A stretch of DNA of 64,000 nucleotides from positions 107,544 through 171,543 of the forward strand of contig CAVBMG010000001.1 of the NCBI GenBank assembly GCA_963596435.1, given 5' to 3'. Under the pieces are notes generated by a model. The model did no database searches. It saw only the letters and a program-made list of their open reading frames with translations, and was not told where the DNA came from. Shown here in pieces: positions 37,931 through 46,678 of this stretch. The DNA comes from COE1 sp963596435. Its GTDB lineage: Bacteria; Bacillota; Clostridia; Lachnospirales; Lachnospiraceae. How positions within the stretch are numbered: position 1 is the stretch's first letter; each line of letters opens with the position of its first letter. Both the position numbers and the translations under genes were made by a program.

Positions 37931-38776
37931 ATGAGATTTCGAGAGATTACAATAGAAGATAAGAACTGGATAAGGAAGCTGCGGGACACAAACAGATATT
38001 CCCTGACAGCGTATGCGTTTCCAGCACTCTATATGTGGAGGCGGGAAATGGGACTTACGATTGCCGGGAATGAGAAATTCTTTATCATCCACAGTGATTC
38101 ACTGAATGGATATTTCTATCCCTGTGGAGACGTGGATGCCTGTGAAGAATGTCTGAGACAGTTGATTCAACAGAATGGAACCGTGAACCTGTTCTATATG
38201 GGAGAAGCGCAGATACAGCAGGCACAGAGCCTTGGAATCAAAGTCAGCGAGGATAGAGATTTCAGTGAATACATATATGAATGGAGCACCTTTGCTCATC
38301 CTACCCAGGGAAACGGGCACTGCATTCATGATAAGCTAAGGAAATTCTCTAAAGTCCGGGATTATACTGTAAGAAAGATAACCTCTACAGACACAGAAAC
38401 ATTGGCGCAGATAACAGCAGAATGGGAGAGCAGTCGTGGGATAAAAGGGGATTCGCAGGCAGTTCTGGAGGCAATCGACAGAATGGACGAGCTGGAATTA
38501 CAGGGAATCCTGGTAGAATCAGGAAAGGACAGGGCATTTACACTGGCTTATAGTAACACACCGGATATATATACCTTCAGCATAGTGAAATATACATCGG
38601 GCTTCAGCGCAGATGTGATTGCTGTCTGTGCACATGAGCTGGCGAAAGCACTTAATGGTCAGGGCAGATATATAGATCTGGAAGAGGATCTGGGAAATGA
38701 GGGAATGCGCAGAATGAAGACGGCATACCATCCAAACAGACTGGAGCCGGCTTATAAGGGGGAATATCCGGGATGA
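37931..38776 (+). CDS. DUF2156 (GNAT-like, LPG synthase C-type) protein
   Basis: 281 aa from the ATG at 37931, behind TGGGAG; the frame opens at 37880 without a site. The layout ITIEDKNWIRKLRDTNRYSL, AFPALYMWRREMGLTIAGNE, RDFSEYIYEW, CIHDKLRKFSKVRDYTVRKI and the ending YIDLEEDLGNEGMRRMKTAY matches DUF2156, a double-GNAT fold related to the aminoacyl-phosphatidylglycerol synthase C-terminus. The substrate is unknown; relatives may modify lipids or proteins with an acyl or aminoacyl group. It overlaps the next start by four bases (ATGA), so it is translationally coupled to the MATE fusion gene. Confidence 0.8.
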   Translation: MRFREITIEDKNWIRKLRDTNRYSLTAYAFPALYMWRREMGLTIAGNEKFFIIHSDSLNGYFYPCGDVDACEECLRQLIQQNGTVNLFYMGEAQIQQAQSLGIKVSEDRDFSEYIYEWSTFAHPTQGNGHCIHDKLRKFSKVRDYTVRKITSTDTETLAQITAEWESSRGIKGDSQAVLEAIDRMDELELQGILVESGKDRAFTLAYSNTPDIYTFSIVKYTSGFSADVIAVCAHELAKALNGQGRYIDLEEDLGNEGMRRMKTAYHPNRLEPAYKGEYPG

Positions 38777-40512
38777 ATAAAGAGGAACATTATTTTGCGG
38801 GGAAGATGTTCCACAGGATGATGTGGCCTGCACTGATAGCAGGAATCAGTCATGCAGTTTCTGATACGATAGATGCAGTTGCACTTGGTTCAGGAATGGG
38901 AGCAGAGGGACTTGCAGCGATAGGAATTGTGACTCCATTGTATATATTGTTTAATGTGATCGGATATGGATTCTCTGTGGGAGGTTCGGTGCAATTCAGC
39001 CAGAATCTTGCAGAAGGCAGGAGAAAAGAGGCAGTCAGGCAGTTCAACGTTACAGTGGAGCTTATGCTGGTCGTGTCAGTTATCATAGCAGTAGCTGCTA
39101 ATCTGCTGATGAAACCACTGCTTTTTCTTCTCGGTGTATCTGCCGGGGAAGGAGAACTTTACCGGTTATGCGTAGATTATGCCAGAATCATGATGTCCTT
39201 TACACCTGTATTTCTGTTGAATCTGGTATTGTATGATTATCTCAAGAGTGATAACGGACAGATACTTGCGACCATCAGTACAGTGGTCGGATGTATACTG
39301 GATGTCTCCCTTAATGTTGTACTGGTCATTATACTGGATTATGGTGTAAAAGGCTCTATCTGGTCTACGGTCATTGCATTGTGTGTCAGTGTGGCAATTA
39401 TGCTGCTGCATTTTGTCAGAAAAAAGGATGTACTTGAATTTCAGTTTTTTATTCCTTCAAAGGAGGAAATAAAGCAGTGTATAGAAGGATTCAGGATAGG
39501 ATTGTCTACTTCTGTCAAAGATCTGTATCAGCTTGCCTTTGAACTGACGGTGAATAACCTGCTGTTAAGGCTGGCTGCTGAGAGTGGAACACTTTATGTC
39601 GCCGCTTTTAATGTCGTATTGAATGTATCCTATATAACATGCTGTGCGGCAGATGCTGTAGTCAGTGCAATACAGCCTCTGACAGCGACCTTTTATGCAG
39701 AGCAGAACAGGGACAATCTCAGATTCTCCATGAAACAGGCATTGTGCTGGGGAAGTATTCTGACAGCTGTAATTGCTCTGGTAATCGGGGTAAGGGCAGG
39801 AAATGTTGCGCAGTTATTTGGAATGAGAGATTCCATGACAGTCTACGCCATAAGAATATTCTGCATTGGAACGGTATTTGATGCGGTCATTACGATCTTT
39901 GCCGGCTTCCTGCAAAGTATTGAAGATGAGAAGACAGCAGGCAGAATCATTGGTATCAGATATTTGTATCTCCTTCTGCCGCTGACCATTGTGTTTACTC
40001 TGATACACCTGTCCTGGTTCTGGTTCGTTATACCAACAACAGCGATCATAAGCTGCCTCTTGATGACAGGAACTGTAGGGAAAGTATCAAGGCAGCTGGC
40101 AACAGAACAGAAAGAGGTATTGACCTATACCCTGAGTCAGGAGAAGGATATGGGGGAACTCATTGACAAAATCATAGAGTTCTGTAAGGAGCAGAAGACT
40201 ACGATGCAGCAGATGAATCTGGTCAATATGGCAGTGGAAGAGATCTGTATGGTAATTCTTCATAATGCTTTTACAGGGGCAGAAAATGAATATATACAGA
40301 TTACAGTGTTCAGGGAAAATGAGCAGGATTTTGTACTGCATATAAGAGACAGTGCCGTATCCTACAATCCCTTTGATGTGAAAGTCAGCAGAAGGAATAT
40401 AAATGAGCAGGATTATATGGACAACGTGGGAATCCTGATGGTCCGGGGAAAAGCCAAGGCATTTGACTACAGACGATATCAGGGATTTAATGTGTTGATG
40501 ATTACGGTATGA
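38773..40512 (+). CDS. MATE-family transporter fused to an RsbW-like HATPase domain
   Basis: 579 aa. About 430 N-terminal residues form the 12-helix MATE fold (DTIDAVALGSGMGAEGLAAI near the start). The C-terminal ~130 residues form a GHKL ATPase of the anti-sigma kinase kind: QMNLVNMAVEEICMVILHNA (N-box-like) and VGILMVRGKAKAFDYRRYQG. MATE proteins export cationic compounds or lipids in exchange for ions; fusion to a serine-kinase-like domain suggests regulation of or by the STAS protein. The G-boxes look reduced, so kinase activity is uncertain. It is coupled to the genes on both sides and belongs to the signalling end of the cluster. Confidence 0.82.
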   Translation: MNKEEHYFAGKMFHRMMWPALIAGISHAVSDTIDAVALGSGMGAEGLAAIGIVTPLYILFNVIGYGFSVGGSVQFSQNLAEGRRKEAVRQFNVTVELMLVVSVIIAVAANLLMKPLLFLLGVSAGEGELYRLCVDYARIMMSFTPVFLLNLVLYDYLKSDNGQILATISTVVGCILDVSLNVVLVIILDYGVKGSIWSTVIALCVSVAIMLLHFVRKKDVLEFQFFIPSKEEIKQCIEGFRIGLSTSVKDLYQLAFELTVNNLLLRLAAESGTLYVAAFNVVLNVSYITCCAADAVVSAIQPLTATFYAEQNRDNLRFSMKQALCWGSILTAVIALVIGVRAGNVAQLFGMRDSMTVYAIRIFCIGTVFDAVITIFAGFLQSIEDEKTAGRIIGIRYLYLLLPLTIVFTLIHLSWFWFVIPTTAIISCLLMTGTVGKVSRQLATEQKEVLTYTLSQEKDMGELIDKIIEFCKEQKTTMQQMNLVNMAVEEICMVILHNAFTGAENEYIQITVFRENEQDFVLHIRDSAVSYNPFDVKVSRRNINEQDYMDNVGILMVRGKAKAFDYRRYQGFNVLMITV

Positions 40513-40547
40513 TATGAGTGTCGGATACGACATTTGAGAAAGGTATG

Positions 40548-42203
40548 ATGAGTGATATGAAGAAAGTTTCTCTGGCTGTAAAGCTTGCATTACTGGTCAG
40601 TATTATCGCAGTAGGAATTACAACAGTATCTGTTATTGTAAGCTATAGGTCGCATTGCACTGCGGAAGACCAGTATTATAAGGAAATGGTATCAAGGATT
40701 GCTAATACAGTAGCTTCCCATCTTGAAAAAGACAGAGTGGAACTGCTGGTTGAGGCAGTACAGGATGAGAAGCTGCAGCAATTGTCATTGAGTGGTGATG
40801 AGGCAGCAGTGGAGGACTGGCTGATTCAGCAGGATTTATATGATGATTATAATGAGATAAAAGATCAGATAGAGTCATTCAGAGCCAGTATGAAGATTAT
40901 GGACATCTATTTGCAGACGCAGATAGACCAGACTTCCATTGCGATAGTCGATCCGGTGGAATCCGTGAGCTCTTTTGGCTATCCGACAGAGAATGAACCT
41001 GAATTTGCACAATATAACAGCAATATGCGGATTCCTGCTACAGTCTCTAATGGAGAATACGGCTGGCTGTGTTCAGGGTATGAGGTTTTCTATGATGAAG
41101 CAGGCGAAGCGATAGCGACAGTTGGCGTCGATATCAGTATGGACGGAATCATGGCAGCAAGATACAAATATCTAAGGAAGCTTGCACTGTCAATGACAAG
41201 TCTGATGCTGCTGCTTGGTGCTTTGATGGTATGGTACAGCAGAAGACAGATCGTAGTGCCACTCCAGAAGCTTACCCGGGCGGCAGAAAGCTTCTTGAAA
41301 AATGAAAAAGAGAATGATGAGGGTGGAAGTACATTAAGTGAACCGATGGAGCTGGATATTCATACAAGGGATGAGATAGAGACGCTGTATCATACAATAC
41401 GTACGATGGAGATCAATATCAATGAATATACACAGGATCTTATGACTGTTACGGCAGAAAAGGAAAGAATCGGGGCAGAGCTGAATGTTGCGACCAAGAT
41501 TCAGTCAGATATGCTTCCTTCTATTTTTCCGGCTTTTCCAGAGAGACATGAATTTGAAATCTATGCAACCATGACACCTGCCAAGGAAGTAGGAGGTGAC
41601 TTCTATGACTTCTTCCTGGTGGATGATAAGCACCTTGCCATGGTAATCGCAGATGTATCGGGAAAAGGCGTTCCTGCTGCGTTGTTCATGGTAATATCCA
41701 AGACACTGATAAAAAATGCACTGATGCTTGGAATGACACCGAAACAGGCACTGGAAAGTGTAAATAACCAGTTGTGCGAGAATAATGAATCTTATATGTT
41801 CGTTACTGTATGGGCGGGCATTATGGATATTGATACAGGAAAAGTCGTGGCAGCCAACGCAGGACATGAATATCCTGCAATCCGCAGGGCAAATGGAGAA
41901 TTTGAGCTGATAAAAGACAAACATGGTATTCCATTAGGCTGTATGGAAGACTTTGTACATACACAGTATGAATTTGAAATAGAATCAGGTGGAACCTTGT
42001 ATGTGTATACAGACGGCGTGGCGGAGGCAACGGACTCTGCAAACCAGCTATACGGAACTGACAGAATGCTCACAGCATTGAATCAGGAGCCGGACGCTGC
42101 ACCGCAGCAGCTTCTTGCCAATGTGGCACAGGGAATAGATGTGTTCGTAGGGGAAGCACCGCAATTTGATGATATTACCATGCTGGCATTGAAGCGCAGA
42201 TGA
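40548..42203 (+). CDS. Membrane SpoIIE-type PP2C phosphatase with HAMP
   Basis: 551 aa from the ATG at 40548 (GAGAAAGG upstream; other in-frame starts lie at 40518, 40545 and 40557). A membrane helix (about 10-30), a ~170-residue external sensor domain, a second helix (about 210-228) and a HAMP linker lead to a SpoIIE/RsbU phosphatase domain: ELNVATKIQSDMLPSIFPAF, AKEVGGDFYDFFLVDD, VIADVSGKGVPAALFM and DDITMLALKR, with metal-binding Asp residues intact. This class dephosphorylates STAS proteins such as the one at 29408 in response to an external signal. It is adjacent to an RsbW-like kinase gene. Confidence 0.92.
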   Translation: MSDMKKVSLAVKLALLVSIIAVGITTVSVIVSYRSHCTAEDQYYKEMVSRIANTVASHLEKDRVELLVEAVQDEKLQQLSLSGDEAAVEDWLIQQDLYDDYNEIKDQIESFRASMKIMDIYLQTQIDQTSIAIVDPVESVSSFGYPTENEPEFAQYNSNMRIPATVSNGEYGWLCSGYEVFYDEAGEAIATVGVDISMDGIMAARYKYLRKLALSMTSLMLLLGALMVWYSRRQIVVPLQKLTRAAESFLKNEKENDEGGSTLSEPMELDIHTRDEIETLYHTIRTMEININEYTQDLMTVTAEKERIGAELNVATKIQSDMLPSIFPAFPERHEFEIYATMTPAKEVGGDFYDFFLVDDKHLAMVIADVSGKGVPAALFMVISKTLIKNALMLGMTPKQALESVNNQLCENNESYMFVTVWAGIMDIDTGKVVAANAGHEYPAIRRANGEFELIKDKHGIPLGCMEDFVHTQYEFEIESGGTLYVYTDGVAEATDSANQLYGTDRMLTALNQEPDAAPQQLLANVAQGIDVFVGEAPQFDDITMLALKRR

Positions 42204-42220
42204 GATGGAGGGACAGCCAT

Positions 42221-42634
42221 ATGAAAGAAATCACTGTTGATGCAACAATAGATAATGTACAGACAATAACAGATTTCGTAGATGAAAGACTGGAAGAAAT
42301 GAATTGTCCTGTGAAAGCGCAGATGCAGATCAATATCGTCATTGATGAACTGTGCAGTAATGTTGCCAGATATGCGTATTCAGACAAAACAGGCAAGGTC
42401 ACAGTCAGCGTGGATACCGTGGATAAGCCAATGAAAGTCTGGCTTACATTTATAGATGAAGGAATACCATATAATCCACTGGCGAAGGAAGACCCGGATA
42501 TCACACTGTCAGCAGAAGAGAGAAAGATTGGCGGGCTTGGTATCTATATGGTGAAGAAGATGATGGATGATTTCCGCTATGAATATAAAGATGGTAAAAA
42601 TATCGTGACTGTCTGCAAAGTTATCGAGGGCTAG
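42221..42634 (+). CDS. RsbW/SpoIIAB-like serine kinase (anti-sigma factor type)
   Basis: 137 aa from the ATG at 42221, behind GGAGGGA. The GHKL motifs are clear: INIVIDELCSNVARYAY (N-box with catalytic Glu/Asn), FIDEGIPYNPLAK (G1) and KIGGLGIYMVKKMMDDFRYE (G2). It would phosphorylate the STAS serine and sequester a target, classically a sigma factor. No sigma factor is encoded in the window, so the target is unknown. It is the last gene of the CIS run and is followed by an independent promoter. Confidence 0.9.
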   Translation: MKEITVDATIDNVQTITDFVDERLEEMNCPVKAQMQINIVIDELCSNVARYAYSDKTGKVTVSVDTVDKPMKVWLTFIDEGIPYNPLAKEDPDITLSAEERKIGGLGIYMVKKMMDDFRYEYKDGKNIVTVCKVIEG

Positions 42635-42656
42635 TTAGACATTAATTTATCAATGC

Positions 42657-42685
42657 TTGTGTTTTCCAGGAATCCAGTGTACAAT
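42657..42685 (+). promoter_or_regulatory. Promoter of the molybdenum cofactor operon
   Basis: TTGTGT (42657-42662), a 17-base spacer and TACAAT (42680-42685), about 58 bases before the moeA start. It defines the boundary between the CIS cluster and the molybdenum operon. No terminator hairpin was seen between 42634 and this site, so read-through from the CIS run is possible. Confidence 0.65.
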
Positions 42686-42688
42686 TCG

Positions 42689-42702
42689 TGTAAGCGGTTA
42701 CA
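42689..42702 (+). promoter_or_regulatory. Catabolite-responsive element (cre) at the moeA promoter
   Basis: TGTAAGCGGTTACA matches the cre consensus TGWAANCGNTNWCA at every position. It starts three bases after the -10 box and overlaps the predicted transcription start, a position where CcpA represses. The same kind of site is present at the fdh promoter (52106). Confidence 0.75.
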
Positions 42703-42743
42703 TATCATAGGGCGAAGAATGATATGAAGAAAAGAGGATGAAG

Positions 42744-43985
42744 ATGACACTGCAGGAAATACAGGAAACACTGAAGATTTTGGATTCACTTGATATTGAA
42801 GAATGTCTGGGGCTTATGCAGGAGAGAATACAGCCTAAGATGACAGATATGGAGATAGAGTTATTACAATCCTGTGGGATGGTAACGTCAGAGAATATTT
42901 ATGCCCGGATGTCAGTGCCACCTTTTCCAAAATCAGCCATGGATGGTTATGCAGTGCGTGCAGAAGATATACAGCAAGCATCACATGACACGCCTGTCAT
43001 TTTGAAAGTACAGGGTGAGATTCTTGCCGGAGATTATAAAGAATTCACCTATGAGAAAAATACAGCAGTCCGTGTGATGACAGGTGCAATGATACCACAG
43101 GGCTACGATGCTGTAGTCAGACAGGAAGATACGGATTATGGAGAAGAACAGGTGCAGATCTATGCCTCAGTAAGACCTTATATGAATTACTGCAAGGCAG
43201 GAGAGGATATCCAGAAAGGACAGCTTCTGGTAACAAAGGATACAAGAATTGAACCCGTACATATCGGGCTTCTGGCAAGTGTCGGTATAGATAAGGTCAG
43301 AGTGTATGAACCTGTGAAGGTTGCCATATTATCTACAGGAACAGAGCTGTGTACCATCGGACAGCCACTCTCAGAGGGCAAAATCTACAATAATATAGCA
43401 TATCTTCTGGCTGCCACCATGCAAAAGCAGGGTGTGCAGATCAGTTTCATGGAGACCTGTGCAGATGAAGAAAGTCTTCTTGCACAGAAAATACAGGATG
43501 CACTGGAGGTATCAGATCTGTTGATTACTACCGGGGCAGTCAGTGTAGGCAAGAAGGATATTGTACCTGCTGTATTAGAGCAGATAGGGGCACAGATCCT
43601 GTTTCGCAGAGCGAATATACAGCCGGGAACACCTACGACAGCCAGTGTATATCAGGACAAGCTGATATTGAGTCTGTCTGGCAATCCCTACGCAGCCTAT
43701 GCCAATTTTGAACTTTATTTCTGGCCGTTACTGGCGTCAATGCTGCACAATGCAACATATGACGTGAGGGTAGATACAGCGATATTACAGAGCGAATACA
43801 CGAAGGTCAACAAAATGAGAAGGCTGATTCGGGCAAGAGCGCAGGATGGATATGTATATCTGCCGACCCGGGTACATGCTTCCTCAGTCATCAACAATCT
43901 GCTGGAATGCAATTGCATGATAGATCTGGAAGCAAACAGAAAAGTTTCAATTGGAGATACGGTGAAGATCCGGTATTTTAAATAA
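42744..43985 (+). CDS. moeA: Molybdopterin molybdotransferase MoeA
   Basis: 413 aa from the ATG at 42744, which has AGAGG at proper distance; an ATG at 42738 abuts that site. MoeA inserts molybdate into adenylylated molybdopterin. Motifs are PPFPKSAMDGYAVRAEDI, VMTGAMIPQGYDAVVRQED, VAILSTGTELC, TTGAVSVGKKDIVPAVL, QPGTPTTA and LSGNPYAAYANFELY. Length is typical. It is the first gene of a Moco/molybdate/fdhD operon under a CcpA-type operator. Confidence 0.95.
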   Translation: MTLQEIQETLKILDSLDIEECLGLMQERIQPKMTDMEIELLQSCGMVTSENIYARMSVPPFPKSAMDGYAVRAEDIQQASHDTPVILKVQGEILAGDYKEFTYEKNTAVRVMTGAMIPQGYDAVVRQEDTDYGEEQVQIYASVRPYMNYCKAGEDIQKGQLLVTKDTRIEPVHIGLLASVGIDKVRVYEPVKVAILSTGTELCTIGQPLSEGKIYNNIAYLLAATMQKQGVQISFMETCADEESLLAQKIQDALEVSDLLITTGAVSVGKKDIVPAVLEQIGAQILFRRANIQPGTPTTASVYQDKLILSLSGNPYAAYANFELYFWPLLASMLHNATYDVRVDTAILQSEYTKVNKMRRLIRARAQDGYVYLPTRVHASSVINNLLECNCMIDLEANRKVSIGDTVKIRYFK

Positions 43986-43989
43986 AGAT

Positions 43990-45051
43990 ATGAAAAAGAT
44001 AGCAGTCGGTGTCCTGGCGGGTGGTAAGAGTACCCGCATGGGTGAAAATAAAGCATTATTACAGATAAATGGCAAAAGATTCCTGAATCAGATTTGTGAG
44101 GAGCTGGGTGATTTCTCACAGGTCATTATTTCTGCTGCCCATAAAGGAGAGTATGAAGACCTCGGACTGGACGTTGTCTATGATGAACATGAGGATATCG
44201 GTCCCATAGAGGGAATTTATCAGGTCTTATCCCATGCACAGGAAGAGTATGTATTTATCTGCGCTGCTGATATGCCTTTCATCACAAAAGAGCTGGTGGC
44301 ATACATGACAGAGTTCATCAGCTCTGATTATGACTGCTACTGTATGATGGATGAGGATCACATTCATCCTCTGTGTGCCATCTATTCCAGAAAAATGCTG
44401 CCAGTCATCAAAGAGCTGATTGATAAGGGACAGTATCGTCTGATGAACATACTGCATGCAGGCAGAACCAAATACATCAGACTGGAGACTTCCTGTTTTG
44501 ATAAGCGTGTTGTTAAGAATATCAACACAAAGGAAGAGTATGTCCGCCTGGTACTTCCTGTTGTCTTTTGCGTCAGCGGAGTAAAAGACAGTGGCAAGAC
44601 AGGGCTGATCGTTAAGCTGATCAATGAGTTTATTACGCAGAACTACACAGTTGCCGTAATCAAGCATGATGGTCATGAATACGAGATGGATCACGAAGGA
44701 ACAGATACCTGGCGTTTTACAAGGGCTGGTGCGAAATGCAGTGCCATTTTTTCTGATACACAATATTCTCTGAATGGACAGGGCAGAACAGATGCAGATA
44801 CGATCAGACAGATGATCGGTTGCCAGGAGGGAATAGATGTGTATATTATAGAAGGTATGAAATATTCGCCTTATCCCAAAGTGGAAGTAGTAAGGCAGGA
44901 GATATCCGACAAAAGTGTATGTGATGAGAATTCATTGATCTGTATAGTAACTGATGTAGTATCCCAGAAAGATGTGAAGTGTCCGGTGTATGACATGGAT
45001 GATGTTTCCGGGATTTTTTTATGCATTAAAAGATACTTTGGATTAAACTGA
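43990..45051 (+). CDS. mobAB: MobA-MobB fusion (molybdenum cofactor guanylyltransferase and adaptor)
   Basis: 353 aa. The N-terminal MobA domain starts with VLAGGKSTRMGENKALL and holds CAADMPFI; it transfers GMP from GTP to Mo-molybdopterin. The C-terminal MobB domain starts near residue 190 with FCVSGVKDSGKTGLIVKLI, a P-loop, and contains VAVIKHDGHEYEMDHEGTDT. Fusion of both functions provides bis-MGD cofactor, the form needed by formate dehydrogenase encoded downstream. The ribosome binding site is weak, and the ATG comes four bases after the moeA stop, so coupling is likely. Confidence 0.93.
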   Translation: MKKIAVGVLAGGKSTRMGENKALLQINGKRFLNQICEELGDFSQVIISAAHKGEYEDLGLDVVYDEHEDIGPIEGIYQVLSHAQEEYVFICAADMPFITKELVAYMTEFISSDYDCYCMMDEDHIHPLCAIYSRKMLPVIKELIDKGQYRLMNILHAGRTKYIRLETSCFDKRVVKNINTKEEYVRLVLPVVFCVSGVKDSGKTGLIVKLINEFITQNYTVAVIKHDGHEYEMDHEGTDTWRFTRAGAKCSAIFSDTQYSLNGQGRTDADTIRQMIGCQEGIDVYIIEGMKYSPYPKVEVVRQEISDKSVCDENSLICIVTDVVSQKDVKCPVYDMDDVSGIFLCIKRYFGLN

Positions 45052-45069
45052 AAGGCAAGGTTATTTCAT

Positions 45070-46098
45070 ATGAAGTTGATTAGAACAGAAGATGCAGTAG
45101 GACAGGTACTTTGTCATGATATTACACAGATCATACCGGGAGTGGTCAAGGACGCGGTATTTCGCAAGGGACATATCGTAACCAGAGAGGATATCCCCGT
45201 GTTGTTATCCGTAGGAAAAGAACACCTCTACGTGTGGGAGAAGAAGGAGGGCATCCTGCATGAAGATGAGGGCGCTGCGATTCTGAGAGATATCTGTATC
45301 AATGAAAATATGTCTGCCTCAGAGCCAAAGGAAGGTAAAATAGAGATAAAAGCACAAATAGATGGTTTATTAAAAGTGCGGACAGAACAGCTCAATCGGG
45401 TCAATGCGCTGGGTGAGATGATGATTGCAACGGTTCATGGTAATTTTCCGGTCAGAAAGGGAGATAAAATCGCAGCAACAAGAATCATTCCTCTGGTCAT
45501 TGAAGAAGAGAAGATGAATCGTGCCAGAGAGGCAGCAGGAGAACAGCCATTATTGGAGATTCTGCCTTTTGCCAAAATGAAAGCAGGCATTGTCACAACC
45601 GGCAGCGAGGTATTCAAGGGCAGAATCCAGGATGCATTCGGACCTGCCATACGTGCCAAGCTGAATGAATATGCAGTAGAGGTCGTAGGACAGAAAATCG
45701 TGGACGATAAACAGGAAGATATCGTGGCTGCGATACAGTCCTATCTGGATATGGACGTGGATATGGTGTTGTGCACGGGTGGTATGAGTGTAGACCCGGA
45801 TGACAGGACACCGGGAGCGATTAAAGCAGTAGGCGCAGATATTGTATCCTATGGTGCACCGGTACTTCCGGGAGCGATGTTTCTGATTTCATATTACAAT
45901 ACTGTGAACAAAACGATACCTGTATTAGGACTTCCGGGGTGTGTCATGTATGCGAAACGTACTGTGTTCGACTTGGTTCTGCCAAGGATTCTGGCAGGAG
46001 AGAGACTGACACCACAGGATATCAGCACTTATGGAGAAGGCGGCTTGTGTCTGAACTGCGAAGTCTGTCATTTCCCCAATTGTGGTTTTGGGAAATAA
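45070..46098 (+). CDS. Molybdopterin-binding protein (MoeA/MogA-like)
   Basis: 342 aa. The N-terminal half binds or moulds molybdopterin (LIRTEDAVGQVLCHDITQII), and the C-terminal half is a MoCF-biosynthesis domain with KAGIVTTGSEVFKG, LCTGGMSVDPDDRTPGAI and PVLGLPGCVMY. The C-terminus has a Cys cluster, CLNCEVCHFPNC, typical of this clostridial subfamily and able to bind a metal or cluster. Its precise step is not established; it accompanies moa/mob genes. AAGGCAAGG precedes the ATG. Confidence 0.85.
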   Translation: MKLIRTEDAVGQVLCHDITQIIPGVVKDAVFRKGHIVTREDIPVLLSVGKEHLYVWEKKEGILHEDEGAAILRDICINENMSASEPKEGKIEIKAQIDGLLKVRTEQLNRVNALGEMMIATVHGNFPVRKGDKIAATRIIPLVIEEEKMNRAREAAGEQPLLEILPFAKMKAGIVTTGSEVFKGRIQDAFGPAIRAKLNEYAVEVVGQKIVDDKQEDIVAAIQSYLDMDVDMVLCTGGMSVDPDDRTPGAIKAVGADIVSYGAPVLPGAMFLISYYNTVNKTIPVLGLPGCVMYAKRTVFDLVLPRILAGERLTPQDISTYGEGGLCLNCEVCHFPNCGFGK

Positions 46099-46099
46099 T

Positions 46100-46130
46100 G
46101 TGAAAAAACCATATATGGTAGTTTTTTCAC
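46100..46130 (+). other. Intercistronic inverted repeat before moaC
   Basis: GTGAAAAAAC (46100-46109) and GTTTTTTCAC (46121-46130) are a perfect 10-bp inverted repeat around an 11-base loop that itself contains the palindrome CATATATG. It starts one base after the upstream stop codon. It could stabilise or process mRNA, or be an operator. It has no following T-run, so it is not a terminator. Confidence 0.6.
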
Positions 46131-46186
46131 ATGGCAAATTTGTACCTGCGGTCCAAAGTTTGCAGGTTATGAAAGGAAAGATTGTT

Positions 46187-46666
46187 ATGGCAGGGTTTAC
46201 GCATTTTGATCAGAATGGCAATGCGATTATGGTAGATGTGACAGCGAAGGCGGACACGGAGCGTATTGCAGTTGCTACGGGATATATTCAGGTGAATAAA
46301 GAAGTGTTTGATGCAATACAGAATCAGACAGCGAAGAAGGGGGATGTGCTGGGAACAGCAAGGATTGCAGGCATTATGGCTGCCAAGAAGACCTCTGATC
46401 TGATTCCCATGTGTCATCCGCTCATGCTGACCAAGGTCACAGTTGATTTTGAGATGAAAGAAGAGGATCATACCATTCACTGCTATTGTACAACGAAGCT
46501 GTGTGGTAAAACCGGCGTTGAAATGGAAGCGCTTACAGGCGTGAACGTAGCACTTCTGACCATCTATGATATGTGCAAGGCAATGGATAGAAGTATGGAA
46601 ATGTCAGGCATCCATCTGGTAGAGAAGATGGGTGGAAAAAGTGGGCATTTCGTAAATGGTAAATAA
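46187..46666 (+). CDS. moaC: Cyclic pyranopterin monophosphate synthase MoaC
   Basis: 159 aa from the ATG at 46187, behind GAAAGGA; a longer open frame from 46082 runs across the inverted repeat and exceeds normal MoaC length. Motifs: GFTHFDQNGNAIMVDVTAK, KKTSDLIPMCHPLMLTKV, GKTGVEMEALTGVNVALLTI and the C-terminal LVEKMGGKSGHF. It converts the MoaA product to cyclic pyranopterin monophosphate. The operon also encodes moaA, but I see no moaD/moaE, which must lie elsewhere. Confidence 0.95.
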   Translation: MAGFTHFDQNGNAIMVDVTAKADTERIAVATGYIQVNKEVFDAIQNQTAKKGDVLGTARIAGIMAAKKTSDLIPMCHPLMLTKVTVDFEMKEEDHTIHCYCTTKLCGKTGVEMEALTGVNVALLTIYDMCKAMDRSMEMSGIHLVEKMGGKSGHFVNGK

Positions 46667-46678
46667 GAGGAGAAAACA

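Noticed and set aside
1033..42634. Type VI secretion system
   Set aside because: No TssJ/TssL/TssM membrane complex, ClpV or TssB/TssC pair; the sheath is a single phage-type protein and the ATPase is of the Afp15 kind.
42634..42656. Terminator at the end of the CIS run
   Set aside because: No inverted repeat followed by a T-run could be found.
44227..44763. Minus-strand open frame of 178 codons
   Set aside because: Opposite the mobAB fusion, with no recognisable motif; shadow frame.
46099..46186. Molybdenum cofactor riboswitch before moaC
   Set aside because: The gap is under 90 bases and shows only one simple hairpin; a Moco RNA needs a larger multi-stem fold.
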